This document shows, one piece after another, positions 11,301-20,634 of a stretch of DNA of 22,205 nt (position 1 is its first letter; each line of letters opens with the position of its first letter). The position numbers and the translations under genes are program-made. The notes beneath the pieces were generated by a model that had not been told where the DNA came from, ran no database searches, and saw only the letters and a program-made list of their open reading frames with translations. This DNA comes from Blattamonas nauphoetae. Lineage: Eukaryota > Preaxostyla > Oxymonadida. The stretch lies in contig JARBJD010000701.1 in NCBI GenBank assembly GCA_033064195.1, forward strand, positions 1 through 22,205. Reading direction: 5' to 3'.

Positions 11301-14300
11301 TGAATCGTTGATGGGAGCAGATGAGGAGAGGCAGAGAGGAAGCAGCAGTCAGAGAATGTGACCAGATCAGATGGCGACGCAAAGGAGCTCGAGAGAAGCA
11401 CAACTCCCTTCTTGTTTGTCGTAAAATCTGGAATGACATAACTCTTCGAGATCTCGAGAGTTTGTGTTGATGACCCATCCAGTCCAACCACGATGGTGGT
11501 TTCTGCTTTCGAATCACAGCATCCGATGAACGAACAGTTGAGAAATCGTGTTATGGCGACGTTGGACGTGTGGACGACCCGCTTTCCATCACCTACACAT
11601 CTGTCGAAGACACAGTTCGTCACTTCGTTCGAGAAGTCGCTGTTCGCGAGGTGCATCGCATGCGCCATAATCGGTGATGAACAGTCTTCGAACCGGCAGA
11701 AGTCGATGAGGACCATGCAATATTGAAGTGTGAGTGCTCCTCCATACGCCCGCGCACTGCCGAGTGCCAACTGACAGTTCTTGAAGAACGATTCCCTGAC
11801 GGATGCATCGGAAATGAACCAGCCAGTGACAGCACCTCCCTGCGTCCAATAGCCAGATGCCAACTGATTCTCGAAGCGACAGGACGTGATGGAGAAGCGA
11901 GTGAGGCGACGAGCATTGACCGAAGCACCAGAGCCGTTTGCACATGAACAGTCTGAAAAGTTGGAGAATGAGATGTCGACTGTTCCAGCATTGACGGTTG
12001 GACCAGTGAAGACAAGTGACCCCCCTCGAGTGTGGACAAGATTGGGTTCAGCACCTGGGTTGGCTGGGTCGTTGTGCTCGACATAGTCTTCGTCCAGTGT
12101 GTGGCATTCAGTGAACTTGCTTTCGGAGATCGAGACAGCGCTCGTCGATCCCATTCTTCCTTCCACCACAACTCCACTCCCCACCCGACGCGTCAGGGAA
12201 GAGAATGTCGATTTCGAGATCACGAGAGTGAAGTCTGAGCCAGAAGTTGCTGAGATCAGCCCGACTGATGATGTCATCGATTGGAGAGTGAGCAAGGTCA
12301 GAGTGGTTCTTCCTCCTTTCACCTCGAAAAGTGGTTTGGACAGTTCGGCTTCGCCCAGAGAACTCCCATCAATCACACTGTCTGTCACTTTCAGGTCGCC
12401 ATCTCCACTCAACACGAACAGACTCGATTCGATGTGAGGAGAGAAGTCGACAGAGGAGATGTCGAGGCTTCCAGTGGAGATGGAGAAGAGAACGGCAGAC
12501 GATCCTTCGTCAGAAATCGTCGCTTTGGTTTCGGATTGTGGTTTCATCACAAGCTTCCTCTGTCCAACCACAACTCCAGAATCAGAGTGAGTGTCGCTCG
12601 CGAGCAGGAAAGTGCCCTCAAACTTGCCCGATGTGCGGTCGTTGATTGTGGAAGACATTGTCCGACATCCTTTCTCCCTCATCCAGCAGAACTCCTCGTC
12701 CAATCCTTCCACAGCATCAATCACAATGTCTGGTGTCTTTCTGATCGTGTCAATCGCTGTTCCTTCCCAAGAGATTGAAAACGGGTTCGAAGTCGACCAA
12801 ATCTCTGTGATAGATGTCTCCTTCATTCTGGAAATACATACACATACATATCCGCGACAGTATCTTTGTCTGTCGCTTCGAACCAACAATCAGACATAAT
12901 CGGATTGTCAGTCGGTGACACTGTGTACCATGGTGGGTGATTTGGGCGATCAGGAGACGTTCTGCCAGCTATAGTCAGTGCTGAGCTTCCTTTTGCGGGA
13001 TTGGTATGACATTCAACGAATCTCATCCGTTCCACCTTCGTCTGTCCATAAATATATTGAAAAGCGGCGACACCTGACGTGTAGTTGAACATTTCACAAA
13101 AATAACAGTCTGACACTGAGACATCTCCGTTTGCTCCTTCCACTTTGCATGCGACCTGTAGTTGATTCGCGACTGTCAGATTGACAAATCGGCAGTTGTG
13201 GATTGTTCCGCCTCCGAGATCTTGAACGCAGAACCCAACACGATACGCGCTTCGCATGTGAGTGAAATTGTTGTTTTCAATAAGAAAAGTGCCAAAGACA
13301 GTGAAAACGGTCCGGCCAATCACGTTGATGGCAGAAATCGTCGTTTCCAATCCACATTTGTCGAAATGGGATCCAGTTATTCGAAATAGCTCTGAAAGTG
13401 CGGCTGTGCTCGAATAATATCCATAAACAGCTGATCCACATTCAGCTCGGCATTCTTTGAAGGAACAGCCTTCGACGGAGAGTGACCCTTTGTTAGCGTG
13501 GAAGATTGCTCCTCCGAATTGTCCAGATGGGGCTGAACATGAAGTGAAAGTGCACTTTTTGAAGGTGACATCGTTGACAGTTGAGATTTGGCGATCTGTG
13601 AATGGGTTGTCCTCGATTGGGGCAGCGTTGACATAAACTGGCGTGAATGTTCGAATGTTGTCCACAAATGTGCAATTGAGCGAAGCGAGCTGATGGCGGT
13701 CATTTGTGTCGCGCATCAGAAGGCCGTACAGACCATTCTCACTCTTCGAGATCGAGCTTCCAACAATCACGCTTTTCTGTCCTTCTTTCTTTCTGAATCC
13801 CACACTCTCCCCATCTGAAGGTTGGGAGATGTTCTGAAATGAACAATGGATGATTGAGAGGACTTCAAAATGTGACCCAAAAAGTGGATTTCGAGTTGTT
13901 ACGCAACTATCACTGATCGACATCTCCGAAATCATGCATTCGCGAGGAGATGGTGAGGAGGCAATCAAACTCGAGTGGAACTGGTTGTTTGGAACTCTCA
14001 GTTTGATTGAAGTCAACTGCAAGATTCCAGCAACCGAGAAGACTGGTGACTCGCTCGAGATATCACAGAGTGTTCTTTTGAGTGAAAACACGGATTGTTC
14101 GTCAGTCGAACAGATTTCGCCTCTTTTCGAGACCAGTCTCCCCGAGAACAACGAAAACGACGAGTTGTGGAGGGTGAAAAGTGGCATCGTCGTTGGGGCT
14201 TCATTCGAAATGACAGACGTCTGATCCAAAGCGAGGATGGTCAAGTTTTGTGAATGAAGGACAAAATTGGACGAAAGAAGCGTCATATTTGACAGAATCT

Positions 14301-14421
14301 GGATTATGTTTGGGCTGGATGTTCCATTCAAATGTGAGTTGGAAAGGAATGTCTGAAGAGTCGGAGGATCATGGGACCGAACGAAGAGGAAAAATGATGC
14401 GATGAAAATGAAGAGACGCAT
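5310..14421 (-). CDS. Giant receptor-like protein: signal peptide, beta-helix ectodomain, membrane span, pseudokinase-like tail
   Basis: Three overlapping minus-strand frames (12823-14505, 10526-12889, 5310-10673) read as one protein of about 3,037 residues. I chose ATG 14421 because it opens a signal peptide (MRLFIFIASFFLFVRSHD). The ectodomain is Ser/Thr/Cys/Gly-rich with short repeating strands, SxFxxC turns, many N-glycosylation sequons and GGA(I/L/V) motifs (GGAIFH, GGAVTG, GGALTL, GGALLI), the pattern of right-handed beta-helix proteins including Pmp-like surface proteins. A membrane span of about 23 residues (6297-6365) is followed by RRRKKHK, placing the C-terminus in the cytoplasm. 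The tail resembles a TKL kinase C-lobe. The frames meet near 12826-12840 and at AAA 10688-10690. One extra base at each gives exactly 9,114 bases. The likely role is surface sensing or adhesion (inference). The ligand is unknown. Confidence 0.85.
5349..6071 (-). other. Pseudokinase-like domain of the giant protein
   Basis: This covers about the last 240 residues of the giant protein. The C-lobe is recognisable: ARWAASEV stands where active TKL kinases have the APE motif, VFSLGLVLWEIETGVVPF matches subdomain IX, and PTRELIEQCLQSDPSERPT matches subdomains X-XI including the conserved Arg. The catalytic parts are not. The loop reads LKHITPHDIIVSDSGEV with no HRD, no DFG follows, and I find no VAIK-type lysine or Gly-rich loop before it. 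It is probably catalytically dead and would act as a scaffold or allosteric module (inference). Confidence 0.7.
7602..12688 (-). repeat. Six Cx6C modules in the giant ectodomain
   Basis: A cysteine pair spaced Cx6C and followed one residue later by Ser or Thr recurs with its first Cys codon at 12688 (CWMREKGCRT), 11218 (CGHPDRKCLT), 10019 (CGLLQLPCLS), 9287 (CGFAVYPCAS), 8435 (CGHFLLFCSS) and 7625 (CGSLERPCRT). Intervals are about 490, 400, 244, 284 and 270 residues. The last four copies are preceded 20-30 residues earlier by a hydrophobic run such as LLFIWY, PLYLFL, LLVYL or LLYEF. Two of them also have a WEGSF block upstream. The motif probably marks the start, or N-cap, of successive beta-helix blocks. 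Confidence 0.75.
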
Positions 14422-14726
14422 TGAATTGAGACAGTCGGTCTCAAAAACGATGTTGATCCGTCCCAAAACGCGTCCCTTTGCCATCTTGTCGTTATTTGAA
14501 TTCACATCTCATTTAGTCGTGATTGGCTCCCTCATTGTTTGAACGAGGCTGAAATGTCCAAAAAAACAACTATCTTCATTCATACTCCTCTCTAGGATTG
14601 GAATAATCTCGTTTGAATCGCGTGAAGAGGGAGGGATTTTTGTCAAGGGTCTGAGATTGATGAGTACAAGTGGACAACATTCGCTTGGGTGAGAGAGAAG
14701 GAATACAAAGAAATAATCTGAAAGCG
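14422..14726 (-). other. Upstream region of the giant gene
   Basis: This stretch of about 300 bases separates the divergent giant gene (-) from the degenerate plus-strand stretch starting near 14727. The giant gene's frame extends back to about 14505 without a stop, so a start at the ATG at 14484 (MAKGRVLGRINIV...) is possible. I prefer 14421 because of the signal peptide. No promoter element could be recognised. Confidence 0.35.
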
Positions 14727-15660
14727 ATGAAAGACGAGAGAAGCGAAACTGTCGATGAGAAGAGGATTAGATTGTTTCTCGCCTCAGACTCATCAGTTCT
14801 ATCACTCGAATGAGAAAGTCAAGAAGATAAAATGAGACTGTGATTGACAGGTGGTGGAGAAGAGCGAAAGAGAAGGTGATATTGAAGAATGGGATTGCTG
14901 TGGATCGACAGACAGTCCGGAAGAAATGAAGAAATGGGGAGGAGACTGAAGGATCTGATGAACTTGTCAACGACTTCGAAGAAGAGAAGGAATCTGAAGA
15001 TGAGGAAGAGAGACTTGACTTGAACAAAGACAAAGTCAAGACGTTGAGTGGAGATTGAAGACAAGAATGATGAGAGAGATTGTGGAGTTCATGAACACGA
15101 GGATCGCGAATCTGGAGGAATCAAGGATAACAGTTGATCCCACTGTTCATGAACGGTGTGAGGATTCGGAGAATGGAAACGAGAAAGGATCGTCCTTCTT
15201 CACAATCTTCGCGAAGACATTCTGGCATCCGTCGATTGTTCCAAACAATGGAATTTCTTCTTGCACAGCTTCAGATGGAAAAAGAGCGACATACTCTGAG
15301 AGGAGCATGATGACGGAATCGAGTTTGTCTATTCATCTGAGTACCTTGTGGAGACGAGACAATCAGAATCGAAGTGCATCAGGTCACAAGATGTGTTTTG
15401 AGAGTTCATGTTTCGGGCTTCGTCATTCTCTTCAGGTTGATCAGAGCCGAGAAAAATGTGTCTGAGAAGCATGTTGTCCAGAGGCTGCGTCATGTTTCTA
15501 ATCAACATTGCTTTGAGATACATTCGATGGAATGTGGTCAATCAACAATTTTCGAAGAATGACGGTGTCTTTGGAAACAACGGTTCATTTGAAGGCCGAC
15601 AAGCAAGGAAATGTTCTGTCGTGCTCCTGTATCTGAAAATCTTGTTCTAAAGAGTGATAA
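14727..15660 (+). pseudogene. Degenerate plus-strand coding remnants
   Basis: I do not recognise a product. Several short plus-strand stretches look coding by composition but sit in different frames with stops between them: MKDERSETVDEKRIRLFLAS (from 14727); a very acidic stretch near 14930-15055 (DELVNDFEEEKESEDEEERL); IVEFMNTRIANLEESRITVD; LFQTMEFLLAQLQMEKERHT (about 15235-15295); DDGIEFVYSSEYLVETRQSE; and LSRGCVMFLINIALRYIRWN. Strand and spacing fit one gene with many indels or unseen introns. The region is purine-rich on the plus strand, so part of this may be compositional. It lies directly upstream of the zinc-finger gene. Confidence 0.3.
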
Positions 15661-15772
15661 GACGAAGATTAGTGGAAGAACTGCAGGGCAGTGAGCGATT
15701 GTCAGAAATTTCAGAATTTCAGAGATCATGATGAAAAGTGAAGATCGCCCCAACTTGTGTGTTTCTTCATGA

Positions 15773-16166
<394 letters not shown>

Positions 16167-17735
16167 GCGGAGTGTGGATGAAGAAGAAGTGTTGCCGCTG
16201 TGTCGCTTCTGTGCGTCGTCGGAGTGGAAGAACAACGGTGTGTTCTCTTCTGTGTGATTGTGATTTTGATGTGTGATGTGTGATTGTGATGTGTGCAGGA
16301 GTGGAATGTATGAAGTGCGGGGAGTTCTGCCTCATCTCGTGTGCCCGCGAGCATTCTCTCTTTGTGGCGCTGGCTGTGCATGCTGTGAACTTGGAGTGTG
16401 TCTTTTTTGGATTCTGATTGTCTCCCGTCTCCTCTCCTCTGCTCTCCAATCCTCCCTCTCAGCGACTTTCTGTGCGACACTTGCATCGGCGAGGAGTCAG
16501 TGTCTTCGCTGGCCGAGCTGCTCTTCCCTCGCTCGGAGTCAGTTGTGCTTCGCCACACATCGGTGTGGTCGGATGGGTCATGTCTGCCTCTCTCATTGTG
16601 GTCTTCGCAGGTTCTGTGCTTTTTCCCAGTTTCAGCCGTCCCTTCAATCTGGTCCTGGCTCACTCGCACCATCGCTCGCTGACTGGGTTCCACAGATCAG
16701 TGGGAGTGTTTGTGGAAGGGCGAGTCTGCCCGAACGAGATCGTCCCGATCATGTCTCTTCTTCTTTCCTCTTCTCTCTTCTATCTTCTCTCTCTTTATTG
16801 GTTCTCGATCCTCATTTTTTCTCTGTCTCTCTTTCTTCCTCCATCTTTGATCCTTTTGACATCTCTTTCTCAGAAGTGGAGTGGTCGTGCCCGAAGTGTC
16901 GTCAGCCGCTGTCTTCACTCGCTCTGATGGAGTGCATCTTGACACTTGGCTGTCTCCGCTGACGAGCCGTCTGATTCGGCGTTCTTCGGAGTGTGGGAAC
17001 TGTGTGGGGAGAGATGGATTGGACGAGAATGGAGCGCCGATCATCGAAGTCCGGTGTGCCTTTCCTGTTCTCTTTTCTCATCTTTCGTTGTGGTTGTGTT
17101 TTGATGTTGTGATTGTCAGTGCATTGCGTGGGATGGAGGACGAAGAGTTGGTGTTGTTGGAGGGACGAGGGAGTGTGGAAGGAAGTGAGACAGCTCTGAC
17201 CGATGATGTCTCTGAGTTGGACAAGTGTGAGTGTGGATGTGATGTGAACACTGTTGACTTGAGCGAGCTGACGAGGAGTGTGGTGATTGGACTGGAAGCG
17301 CATGAGAGGGATGTGGAAGAAGAAGGAGTGGACGCGAGGGAGGATGGAGAGAACGCAATGCGAGTGAGAGAGAATCTGATTCATTGGATTCTGTCCTCCC
17401 ATAGCACCGAAGACGAGCCGGCACGATGAGAACACCATCGAGTCGATATTGAGATTGGGAGTGAAGAAGAGGCGATCTCAAACGAAGCCAACACCAGCGC
17501 TGCTCAGCCGTCGAGTGAGTCTCGTCTGGTTGTGAGCTCGTCGTGGCTGCGAACAGAATGCATATCGGTTGTTGAGAGGGAGTACCTGGAAGAACGAGAA
17601 CGACGGCGAATTGAGATCTCGAAGTTGCTTGAAGGATTGGAGTGGGAAGACGTGACCGACCTGCTGAGAGACGAGAATGGAAGACCAGTGCGAGACACGA
17701 AGCACGAGTCTTTGCACGACCGTGATCAAAAATGA
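16167..17735 (+). CDS. Intron-containing gene with PHD-like Cys cluster; exon structure partly uncertain
   Basis: The coding signal hops frame across sequences with GT...AG ends and pyrimidine-rich tails. Clear introns are 16238-16298 (61 nt), 16396-16462 (67 nt) and 17054-17119 (66 nt). Another ends at CAG 16873 and starts between about 16720 and 16753. One may cover 16577-16610. Joined, the first exons give LPLCRFCASSEWKNNG, VECMKCGEFCLISCAREH and DDFLCDTCIGEES, a Cx2C, Cx2C, C, C, Cx2C series resembling a PHD finger with Cys in place of His. Exon five adds CPKCRQPL. The later part is acidic (MEDEELVLLEGRGSVEG) and ends in a charged helix (YLEERERRRIEISKLLEGLE). An in-frame TGA at 17427-17429 precedes the last 102 codons. 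No good start ATG is visible, so a fusion to the zinc-finger gene upstream is possible. A chromatin or ubiquitin role is only a guess. Confidence 0.5.
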
Positions 17736-17834
17736 TCATGATTCGCCATATTCCTCCTTCTTCTTCTTCATCTTCCGACTTATTCTGTCCCAATTAGTTC
17801 TGAATTGTTCCAACCAGCCTTGAAATTATGAAGA

Positions 17835-18393
17835 TTGGTGCACCGTCTGACACTGGCGAATGCGGAGGACGAGACCGTGAGCGGCCCACAATTAAACGAG
17901 CTGGACATGAATGAGAATCTTGTCTTTCCCGCTTCCTTCTTCGGATCAGTGTCCAGCCCAACTGCGCTGATGTCGTTGGGTTTCATTTCACGCCATTCGC
18001 TGATCCAGACACCACCACTACCACTTTCCGTGACTCCTTGCAACTCTCTCACGATGTCTCCTCTCACAGCACTGGTGGGAATGAAGAATCAGGACTCTCC
18101 TCGATCTTCTCTCGACGGATGCTGTTGTGTCTGGGGTGGAGCCAGTGTTTGTGCTCTTCAATTCATCAGTTCGAATGATGCAGAAGGGAGGGAACGGGAC
18201 GATGAGGATTCTGGACTTTTGTGGATGGAAGAGAAAGGTGCGAAGCTGTGTTGGAGAGAGTGTGTTGAGGGAGAAGAAAGGCGGGAGGGAAGTGGAGATG
18301 GCTGAACACGAGTCAGAAGGTGTGAAGAGAGCGATGGGTGTGACGACATTGAGAATCATTCTTTCCTTCCTGTTTCTGTGTTGTTTTGGCTGA
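17835..18393 (+). pseudogene. Left copy of a gene for a protein with C-terminal membrane anchor, lacking the middle
   Basis: Coding-like pieces in different frames: LANAEDETVSGPQLNELDMN with NLVFPASFFGSVSSPTALMS; then PFADPDTTTTTFRDSLQLSH with SGLSSIFSRR; then from about 18100 LLSTDAVVSGVEPVFVLF, RILDFCGWKRKVRS, and a terminal hydrophobic stretch VTTLRIILSFLFLCCFG ending at TGA 18391-18393. A hydrophobic segment at the extreme C-terminus is the layout of tail-anchored proteins, but I saw no SNARE or other known motif. The copy on the other arm (20635 onward) has about 536 more bases in the middle. This copy may be an internally deleted duplicate. It is tail to tail with the 205-aa gene, 174 bp apart. 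Confidence 0.4.
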
Positions 18394-18567
18394 CATGTCA
18401 TGAACGATGATTTTCGAACAAGATTTGGGTTTTGGATCGGTTTCTGTCGGAAACATCACATTTCAGATGTTGAGGTGTTTTCATCGTCACTACGGATTTC
18501 CACGACTATTCCAGCAAGAATGAAACAATCGAGAAAGTTGTGAAGTGGAAAAGAAGAAAATGAAAGG

Positions 18568-19302
18568 TCAAAAAAAATCAGGAAAAGTTTCCGCTAAAAC
18601 AGCCTTCACCTCTCTATCTATCGAGGGCCGTAACGCGTCGATCAACGCTTCCTCCGCATGCTGCAGCATCGTTTCGAGCTCCTCCAGAGAACACATCATA
18701 AGGTCGTCTGAGTCAAAAACAGAGAAAAATTTTAGAGAGACGACCGAAATACCTTCATTCACCGGCCGTGGTAAGACCGAGACACTTCGTAGTTGGTCTT
18801 TGATTCGCTCCAGAACAAGCGAGACTTGTGCTTCCTCATCTTCCCTCCTATTGTGAAATTCAGAGAGATTCATTCTAGCAAAGAGAGAGGACAGCAAAGA
18901 AGAGTGGCAATGGTGAGATATCGCTCAACGGGAAGAAAAAATTCACACAGTTTTTAGAGTCAACTGGTTTGGCCACAAATCGATGAGTAAATCGTTTAGA
19001 TCTTCCTTGGTGACGTTGTCGCCCGATAAATTAAGGGCAAAGCCATTCATTTTACACAGTTCGCCTTTCCCATCCCACTTATAGAGAGAAAGTCCATTCT
19101 CGAAGAAAGAGCAGTCCAAGCCGTTTCCGCAAACAACACACGCTCTGAGGCGACTTTGATGGACATGAAAACAAAGTGGTCTTATATTCCGGCAAACTGT
19201 ACAGAATGAGAGCGAATCAGAATATTTTGAAATGGGCGGATTCGAATCATCAAGAAACGCAAAACCATCCTCTCTCATCCCCTCACTGTATCTCATTCTC
19301 AT
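18568..19302 (-). CDS. Unrecognised 205-aa Cys-rich protein, two introns (left copy)
   Basis: Three exons on the minus strand (19302-18947, 18874-18753, 18707-18568) with GT-AG introns of 72 and 45 nt. Joined they give 618 bases, exactly 206 codons with TGA. The N-terminal half holds two CxxC pairs, FCTVCRNI (C34, C37) and ACVVCGNG (C55, C58), with C44, H46 and H48 between them, which suggests a small zinc-binding fold. The C-terminal half is helical and acidic (EEAQVSLVLERIKDQLRSV; SLEELETMLQHAEEALIDAL), possibly coiled coil. I do not recognise the family. The 45-nt intron (pyrimidine-rich, ending GACTCAG) keeps the frame, so it could also be read through. The start is the first ATG of a Met-rich beginning (MRMRYSEGM). 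The copy at 19726-20460 encodes the same protein. Confidence 0.7.
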
Positions 19303-19363
19303 TTTTCATTTTATTGGTCTTGTTGAAAACAGGATGAATTGACATCAATCGACACAAGAATGA

Positions 19364-19384
19364 AAACGTCTCGAAACGACGTTT
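19364..19384 (-). promoter_or_regulatory. Small inverted repeat upstream of the left-arm 205-aa gene
   Basis: Mirror copy of 19644-19664 (AAACGTC, 7-nt gap, GACGTTT), 62-82 bases before the start codon at 19302. Confidence 0.3.
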
Positions 19385-19643
19385 CATCCGCAGAATTACG
19401 AATTATCTGGTTTGATTATCCTTCCTCAGCGATTCGACTCAACTCCTCGGCGACTGCTGTCAACGTTCCGTGTCAATGACAGGTGGCAGGTTCGATGCAG
19501 CTCTCTGGAAATGGAAGACTCCTCACAGTTGCATCAAGCTCGGTATTCACAAACACTGTCAGCTCGTTCAGCAGCCGCCAACAAGCCGAGTCCAATTGCT
19601 GAGGAAGGATAATCAAACCAGATAATTCGTAATTCTGCGGATG

Positions 19644-19664
19644 AAACGTCGTTTCGAGACGTTT
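19644..19664 (+). promoter_or_regulatory. Small inverted repeat upstream of the right-arm 205-aa gene
   Basis: AAACGTC, 7-nt gap, GACGTTT. It lies 62-82 bases before the start codon at 19726. It could be a dimeric binding site or a short hairpin; chance is also possible. Confidence 0.3.
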
Positions 19665-19725
19665 TCATTCTTGTGTCGATTGATGTCAATTCATCCTGTT
19701 TTCAACAAGACCAATAAAATGAAAA

Positions 19726-20460
19726 ATGAGAATGAGATACAGTGAGGGGATGAGAGAGGATGGTTTTGCGTTTCTTGATGATTCGAATCCGCCCATTTCA
19801 AAATATTCTGATTCGCTCTCATTCTGTACAGTTTGCCGGAATATAAGACCACTTTGTTTTCATGTCCATCAAAGTCGCCTCAGAGCGTGTGTTGTTTGCG
19901 GAAACGGCTTGGACTGCTCTTTCTTCGAGAATGGACTTTCTCTCTATAAGTGGGATGGGAAAGGCGAACTGTGTAAAATGAATGGCTTTGCCCTTAATTT
20001 ATCGGGCGACAACGTCACCAAGGAAGATCTAAACGATTTACTCATCGATTTGTGGCCAAACCAGTTGACTCTAAAAACTGTGTGAATTTTTTCTTCCCGT
20101 TGAGCGATATCTCACCATTGCCACTCTTCTTTGCTGTCCTCTCTCTTTGCTAGAATGAATCTCTCTGAATTTCACAATAGGAGGGAAGATGAGGAAGCAC
20201 AAGTCTCGCTTGTTCTGGAGCGAATCAAAGACCAACTACGAAGTGTCTCGGTCTTACCACGGCCGGTGAATGAAGGTATTTCGGTCGTCTCTCTAAAATT
20301 TTTCTCTGTTTTTGACTCAGACGACCTTATGATGTGTTCTCTGGAGGAGCTCGAAACGATGCTGCAGCATGCGGAGGAAGCGTTGATCGACGCGTTACGG
20401 CCCTCGATAGATAGAGAGGTGAAGGCTGTTTTAGCGGAAACTTTTCCTGATTTTTTTTGA
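19726..20460 (+). CDS. Unrecognised 205-aa Cys-rich protein, two introns (right copy)
   Basis: Exons 19726-20081, 20154-20275 and 20321-20460; introns 20082-20153 (GTGAAT...GCTAG) and 20276-20320 (GTATTT...CTCAG). The spliced protein equals the left-arm copy residue for residue. The first intron joins ...NQLTLKT to V-MNLSEFHNRRED. Without splicing, the first exon would stop at TGA 20083-20085 after 119 residues, so two separate small proteins are the alternative reading. The exact 618-base total and the pyrimidine-rich 3' ends support splicing. Having two identical copies suggests very recent duplication or ongoing gene conversion. Confidence 0.7.
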
Positions 20461-20634
20461 CCTTTCATTTTCTTCTTTTCCACTTCACAACTTTCTCGAT
20501 TGTTTCATTCTTGCTGGAATAGTCGTGGAAATCCGTAGTGACGATGAAAACACCTCAACATCTGAAATGTGATGTTTCCGACAGAAACCGATCCAAAACC
20601 CAAATCTTGTTCGAAAATCATCGTTCATGACATG

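Larger units (their letters stand above)
18100..19430 (+). repeat. Left arm of a long inverted duplication
   Basis: Position x in this arm pairs with 39028 - x in the right arm. I found no indel over 1,331 bp. The only mismatches I saw in the core are two near 18168-18178, in the outer part of the arm. Every open frame I compared in the inner part is identical between arms. Beyond 18100 the arms diverge abruptly, then weaker similarity resumes at about 18080 down to 17898. Confidence 0.95.
19303..19725. promoter_or_regulatory. Shared divergent upstream region with the 167-bp unique spacer
   Basis: The two copies of the 205-aa gene start 423 bp apart, head to head. The outer 128 bp on each side belong to the arms and are identical. 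The centre, 19431-19597, is unique and breaks the palindrome. The promoter must lie here on both sides (inference). The spacer has one short coding-like string (LLTVASSSVFTNTVSSF) that resembles sequence at 21935-21972. Confidence 0.5.

Noticed and set aside
5307-12899. Many plus-strand open frames of 60-165 codons opposite the giant gene (for example 6490-6921, 8788-9273, 12281-12778)
   Set aside because: They are antisense to a long, motif-rich coding frame. Their length follows from the Ser-rich codon use of the real strand, and none shows a domain.
14767-15064. Ser/Phe-rich minus-strand frames of 81-90 codons
   Set aside because: They are antisense to purine-rich sequence and consist of simple SSS/FFF runs. 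The plus-strand reading has better codon patterns, though it is also weak.
18545-18856. 103-codon frame on the strand opposite the 205-aa gene, mirrored at 20172-20483
   Set aside because: It reads straight through the intron of the 205-aa gene on the wrong strand and has low-complexity Ser/Lys composition.
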